Of a stretch of 34,363 nt of DNA, positions 31,337-34,363 are shown one piece after another. Position numbers and translations under genes: made by a program. The stretch is from Echinostoma caproni (taxonomy: Eukaryota; Platyhelminthes; Trematoda; Plagiorchiida; Echinostomatidae): assembly GCA_900618425.1 (NCBI GenBank), contig UZAN01044012.1, positions 4,028-38,390 of the forward strand. Reading direction: 5' to 3'. The notes beneath the pieces were generated by a model. It saw only the letters and a program-made list of their open reading frames with translations. It was not told the origin of the DNA and did no database searches. How positions within the stretch are numbered: position 1 is the first letter of the stretch; each line of letters starts with the position of its first letter.

Positions 31337-31546
31337 AGTGATGTAAGACGTAAAAGAAAAGAAGTTGAATCTGCTGGTCTTCAGAAAGACATCATTAACA
31401 AGGTCAAACTAGGTGAGGTTACAGTTGAAAATAAAACAGATATTTCGCAGACGGTTATTGATCTACTCAATAATTCAAGGTCGATAAAGGCGGGGTGGCA
31501 TTTGACAGTTCATCAGCTTTTGGACTTTCGAAAAGGGAAAACTTGA
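31337..31546 (+). CDS. Short anonymous exon-like ORF
   Basis: Open for 69 codons between TAG (31334-31336) and TGA (31544-31546), with no ATG. The translation (KEVESAGLQKDIINKVKLGE, TDISQTVIDLLNNSRSIKAG) is hydrophilic and looks helical, unlike the biased products of AT-rich noise. I recognise no family. It may be chance or an isolated exon. Confidence 0.2.
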   Translation, partial: SDVRRKRKEVESAGLQKDIINKVKLGEVTVENKTDISQTVIDLLNNSRSIKAGWHLTVHQLLDFRKGKT

Positions 31547-31549
31547 CGT

Positions 31550-32335
31550 AACCAAATGAAATATACCTTTTGCAATTCAAGTTGTCTGGGCATCACTTCA
31601 AGTTGTCTTTCTGATTTTATCGGCTCTGACAAGCCCATGTACTGTTCCAGACTCCCATGGATGTCTGGATGACTACCATGCAGCATTGGCCTCCCAACCG
31701 CGGAATGAGGCGCGGGGAAGATGATTGTGAGCCGTGCGTCGGTCACAACTCAATTCCCACTACATCTTGCTAGTACGCGTACGCGTCTGTGTTTGTTCGT
31801 CTGCTTCCCCTGGAAAGTCATATTGGGCCATGCACCGCTGATACAAATGAATCATGTGCGATCAGCGCTTGAGCTATTATTTACATCCATCACATGATGC
31901 AATAGAACTCATCAGCTACACCCAAAGCAGCTGCAGTAAAACACCGATCGATCATGGTCGGTCGACCTACGTATTCTCATTGGCCAGAGTCGAATCCAGT
32001 TCATGCGACCCTGGCAGATTACATTCAATCTCTTTGTTATCATCACAAAAGGACCAACAACATTCTCCCCTATAAGTGCATAACAACCAAAATAACGATT
32101 TTGAATATATATCCACAGATATCTCTAGCTATTCAACTGTAGCCAAAATAAAGTGATGAGGACTTTCGAAATATACCATACATTTTATGATACTTGCGGC
32201 ATTGTAGAAGACAATCCAAGTTAAAAATTTGAATGTTTTTTTTCAAAACTGCGGTATTATGAATATGAATGCTGAAAGTGATAATTTTCATCGTTGAAAT
32301 CATATAGACTTAGATCAGTCTAGGAATGTTTGGCC
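31550..32335. other. No gene recognised
   Basis: Mixed composition with a GC-richer patch at about 31620-31800. No protein motif or tRNA-like promoter is identified. Confidence 0.45.
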
Positions 32336-32339
32336 TAGG

Positions 32340-32440
32340 CACAACAAAAGACAACCCAAAATACAATTTTCCGTTGACGACGTTTCGACCCTGTTGGCAA
32401 ACCTTTTCCAAGTCAATTATTAAGCGAACATTTTTAAAAA
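32340..32440 (-). repeat. PLE terminal repeat, same orientation as the RT remnant
   Basis: On the minus strand it reads ATTGACTTGGAAAAGG, then GTCGAAACGTCGTCAACGG and AAAATTGT. The sequence at 33534-33600 (+) aligns with it: ATTGACTTGAAAAAG, then ATCGTAACGTTGTCAACGG and AAAATTGT. The shared block is about 60 bases. This gives terminal repeats in opposite orientations on either side of the PLE coding remnant. Confidence 0.6.
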
Positions 32441-32955
32441 TGTGAGATCACCGTTTACAAAAGGTGCGTGTGTGTGGTGATAAATGAGAGCATGGAAATT
32501 ATGAATGAAACAAGAGGTCAAAGAGCTAAGGATGAAATCATAGAGATGGAAGATCAGCCTGTGAGCAGTTTTGTGCTGTGGCGAGATTTAATATTGTGTG
32601 TCAGTATGCATGTGTGTGACGCAAAGTGGATCGCTGTTGATGAACAGTGACTCAGTAAGTAATCGTTCACCATACATGACCTGAAAACTTGTTTTAGATT
32701 AATCGGTTTCTTTTCGAAATCTATACAGTGTCCCTCGGAAATGGAATGCAAAGCAATAGCTGAGTCCGTCTCAACGATCCTAAGCTCCGACATCTTTCTT
32801 AAAGGGTATTTGGATTTCCTATCATGTTCGACTATCCGTTTCTTTGGTTGCCAACATGGTTGGCCGACGTACGTGGCTGTACACTGTTTTCATGCTTGAT
32901 TTGTAAATGCGATTCAATGGATTAGCTTTCGGTCGTTTGTCCTTAAATCACATTA
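32441..32955. other. Spacer inside the PLE remnant; no endonuclease recognised
   Basis: The GIY-YIG part would be expected here, downstream of the minus-strand RT, but I do not see it. The 60-codon plus frame at 32468-32650 has no ATG and no motif. Confidence 0.4.
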
Positions 32956-32956
32956 G

Positions 32957-32992
32957 GAGTGGACGAAGGGTGTTGGTTACCCGAAACGCGGC
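32957..32992 (+). ncRNA. Degenerate hammerhead-like motif near a PLE
   Basis: GTGGACGA (32959-32966), then AGGGT and ACCC around loop GTTGGTT (a 4-bp GGGT/ACCC stem, 32968-32971 with 32979-32982), then GAAAC (32983-32987). Spacing matches CTGANGA, stem II, GAAAC of a hammerhead, with the first box altered and no clear GTC. It is probably a decayed PLE hammerhead. Confidence 0.4.
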
Positions 32993-33004
32993 CCGTTTAG
33001 TGAA

Positions 33005-33420
33005 ACGATTCAATTTAGTTCAATAAGATATGACACTGGTCGCAATCCAGTTGGTCTTTTTCATTTCAGGTTCTATGCATCTTTGAAACCTTTTTCGAAT
33101 TTTCTGTTTCTGCTTCTTTTGTTTCGGGACGAATTGGTTCGCTCTGGTTAGGAATTCGGGCATCACAGTAGCCTTCATATTTACGGGGTGGTCAGAGGAG
33201 TGCGTTGGCTTTCTGTACGCGGATATTGATAAATTACCCAAATCATTGAAAGTTACTTGGTCGTCTAAGAAGTGAATGCTTTTACCTCACGTTTCTATTG
33301 TAAAATTAAGGTTTTCGTGAAAATGTTTGATATATTGTGTAAAAGGTTACACAAAATCATTCTTGATCACTACGAAGATATCATCTGAGTACCTTCACAG
33401 ATTCTTGGTGATTAGATCTC
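33005..33420 (-). pseudogene. Penelope-like element reverse transcriptase, C-terminal half
   Basis: One minus-strand frame from about 33395 to 33020 reads RYSDDIFVVIKNDF, then LNFTIE, KSIHFLDDQVTF and LSISAYRKPTH, followed by FLTRANQF. These are the PLE motifs YxDDTFVV, FTxE, xFLDVxI and YRKPTHTxxYL in correct order, with both aspartates of the catalytic box (33380-33391) intact. Two in-frame stops, after KNDFV and after TIET, break it. N-terminal RT motifs are absent, so the copy is 5'-truncated. The element is flanked by terminal-repeat copies at 32.34-32.44 and 33.53-33.60 kb. Confidence 0.85.
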
Positions 33421-33431
33421 ATTTATTACCA

Positions 33432-33445
33432 CACACACACACACC
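33432..33445. repeat. (CA)n microsatellite
   Basis: A run of about seven CA dinucleotides. Confidence 0.8.
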
Positions 33446-33530
33446 AGCTTAATTTTTCCATCCTCCAGATCAATCAAAAGCATCTCCATTTGATACGGTT
33501 ACTCTTAGGTGTTGTTTAATGTTCAGTTGT

Positions 33531-33600
33531 AAATTGACTTGAAAAAGTCATCCCAAGATCATCGTAACGTTGTCAACGGAAAATTGTTGGTTTGTTGGTT
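33531..33600 (+). repeat. PLE terminal repeat, inverted relative to the RT remnant
   Basis: Aligns with the minus-strand copy at 32340-32440. The GAAACGTC box has become GTAACGTT. Confidence 0.55.
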
Positions 33601-33743
33601 TCCTCTCATCGTGGCTAATCCAAACACCTCTATACAGAACTAATACCATAAGCATGATGCACAATTTCTTTAAAGGCATTCCTTCCAAATTCCGATCTGA
33701 TTCCGTGGTCATATAGTTTTATTAAAACACTTCTAAAAGCAGA

Positions 33744-33805
33744 GTTGGCCGAGTGACTTGAGGCTAAGTTATTGTCATACCTTAGCCTCAAGTCACTCGG
33801 CTAAC
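33744..33805. repeat. Near-perfect 25-bp stem hairpin with tRNA-like arms
   Basis: The left arm 33744-33768 and right arm 33781-33805 are complementary over 25 positions with a single mismatch (G-U wobble in RNA), around a 12-base loop. The left arm contains an A-box-like TGGCCGAGTGA (33746-33756), and GGCTTCGAAC at 33831-33840 resembles a B box. The simplest reading is a tRNA-derived SINE head whose first 25 bases were copied in inverted orientation. A small-RNA precursor cannot be excluded. Confidence 0.7.
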
Positions 33806-33931
33806 CATTCGTAAGTGGCTTATGCGAGCTGGCTTCGAACAATCACCAAAGCAACCTAGGGCATGCTTAATCAAAATCCGTATGTTTTCTCTATCAGGTG
33901 AAGACGCGGAGCCTTTGAATTTGGCCGTGCC

Positions 33932-34345
33932 TTGTTTTCGTGGAATATTATTTTCGTAAGGTTACTGTGGTGGAACGCGTTAACATCACTTTTGACCGTT
34001 CCATCTATTATCTCAAGTAACGTTCGTTTGCTCACGGGAAAACTCGATGATGTCAAGAGCATGATATACCAGAAGGAATGCAAGGATGTAGGGACAAGTC
34101 TACTCCAGGAAAGCTGGTTACATCCTGACATTGAGGACAACGTCGTGCATCTTGATGGATTTGACTTATTCCGAGTCGATCGTAAAGTGAGCTTTCCTCA
34201 TAGAGGTGGTGGAGTGGTCACTTTAATCAACAGAAAACGGTGTAAAACCGCTCGTAAATGTTTTCAATTCAATACTCCCAAGATAAATTGTATTTTTTTT
34301 ATCGTAAGCCCCGATTTATTAGTCACTTTCATCATATTACATTAG
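33932..34345 (+). pseudogene. CR1-type LINE endonuclease domain, 5' part
   Basis: The frame reads SSNVRLLTGKLDDVKSMI, then SLLQESWLHPDIEDN, DGFDLFRVDRK and HRGGGVVTLI. This is the first half of an APE-type endonuclease of CR1-like LINEs (xNVRSLxxKLDEL, xxTETWL, GYxLFRxDR, RGGGVxIYV); the glutamate in QESWL is at the catalytic position. The translation then continues to a stop near 34345 (FFIVSPDLLVTFIIL). The frame has no ATG at its left end, so the start is missing or mutated. In a living element the protein nicks target DNA. The rest would lie beyond the window. It looks less decayed than the other LINEs. Confidence 0.8.
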
Positions 34346-34363
34346 CGAACATTTACATCGCTC

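Noticed and set aside
33744..33840. Functional tRNA-Ser or tRNA-Leu gene from the TGGCCGAGTG start
   Set aside because: The inverted duplication separates the A-box-like and B-box-like parts by about 75 bases and no cloverleaf forms.
1..34363. CRISPR arrays, bacterial operons, phage genes or LTR retrovirus-like elements
   Set aside because: No regularly spaced direct repeats, no ribosome-binding-site-led gene clusters and no gag, protease or integrase motifs were seen.

Overview
The window looks like nuclear DNA of a parasitic flatworm, most likely a trematode. This is an inference. It rests on the mix of degenerate RTE-type and CR1-type LINEs, many Penelope-like element (PLE) remnants with terminal repeats, tRNA-derived SINEs of which two carry a hammerhead ribozyme (the architecture known from the schistosome Sm-alpha family), AT-rich composition and a single intact gene in 34 kb. 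There are no bacterial operons, phage genes, rRNA genes, convincing functional tRNAs or CRISPR arrays.

Layout, left to right. 1.2-2.7 kb (-): RTE-type LINE carcass. 4.0-6.1 kb: three tRNA-derived SINE-like copies. 6.14-6.64 kb (-): PLE reverse-transcriptase remnant. 8.38-8.57 kb (+): first hammerhead SINE. 9.1-9.3 kb (+): PLE C-terminal remnant. 10.58-12.15 kb (-): the best preserved LINE, CR1-type, with all three RT catalytic motifs and a structured 3' tail. 12.15-12.34 kb (+): second hammerhead SINE, abutting the truncated 5' end of that LINE. 12.92-13.23 kb (-): an unidentified exon-like ORF that runs through a one-base assembly N. 15.0-17.2 kb (-): remains of one or two copies of a different LINE. 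17.2-20.4 kb: no recognisable gene. 21.2-26.0 kb: a cluster of four PLE fragments, one a 5'-truncated insertion with inverted terminal repeats and a possible target-site duplication. 28.1-29.6 kb (-): an intact, apparently intronless biogenic-amine GPCR. 30.9-31.3 kb (-): LINE C-terminal remnant. 32.3-33.6 kb: a PLE on the minus strand with terminal-repeat copies in opposite orientations. 33.74-33.81 kb: a near-perfect 25-bp stem hairpin. 33.9 kb to the end (+): the endonuclease domain of another LINE that runs out of the window.

The only credible functional protein gene is the GPCR. It has the full class A motif set plus the aspartate, three TM5 serines and TM7 tyrosine expected of a catecholamine or phenolamine receptor, and it most resembles D1-dopamine and beta-octopamine receptors. 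Everything else recognisable is mobile-element debris. The most noteworthy non-protein content is ribozyme-like: one SINE has an intact hammerhead core and stem II but a lost stem I, its sister copy keeps stem I but has a mutated core, and degenerate hammerhead-like GAAAC boxes recur around the PLE remains. Family names come from reading translated motifs by eye; no database search was run.
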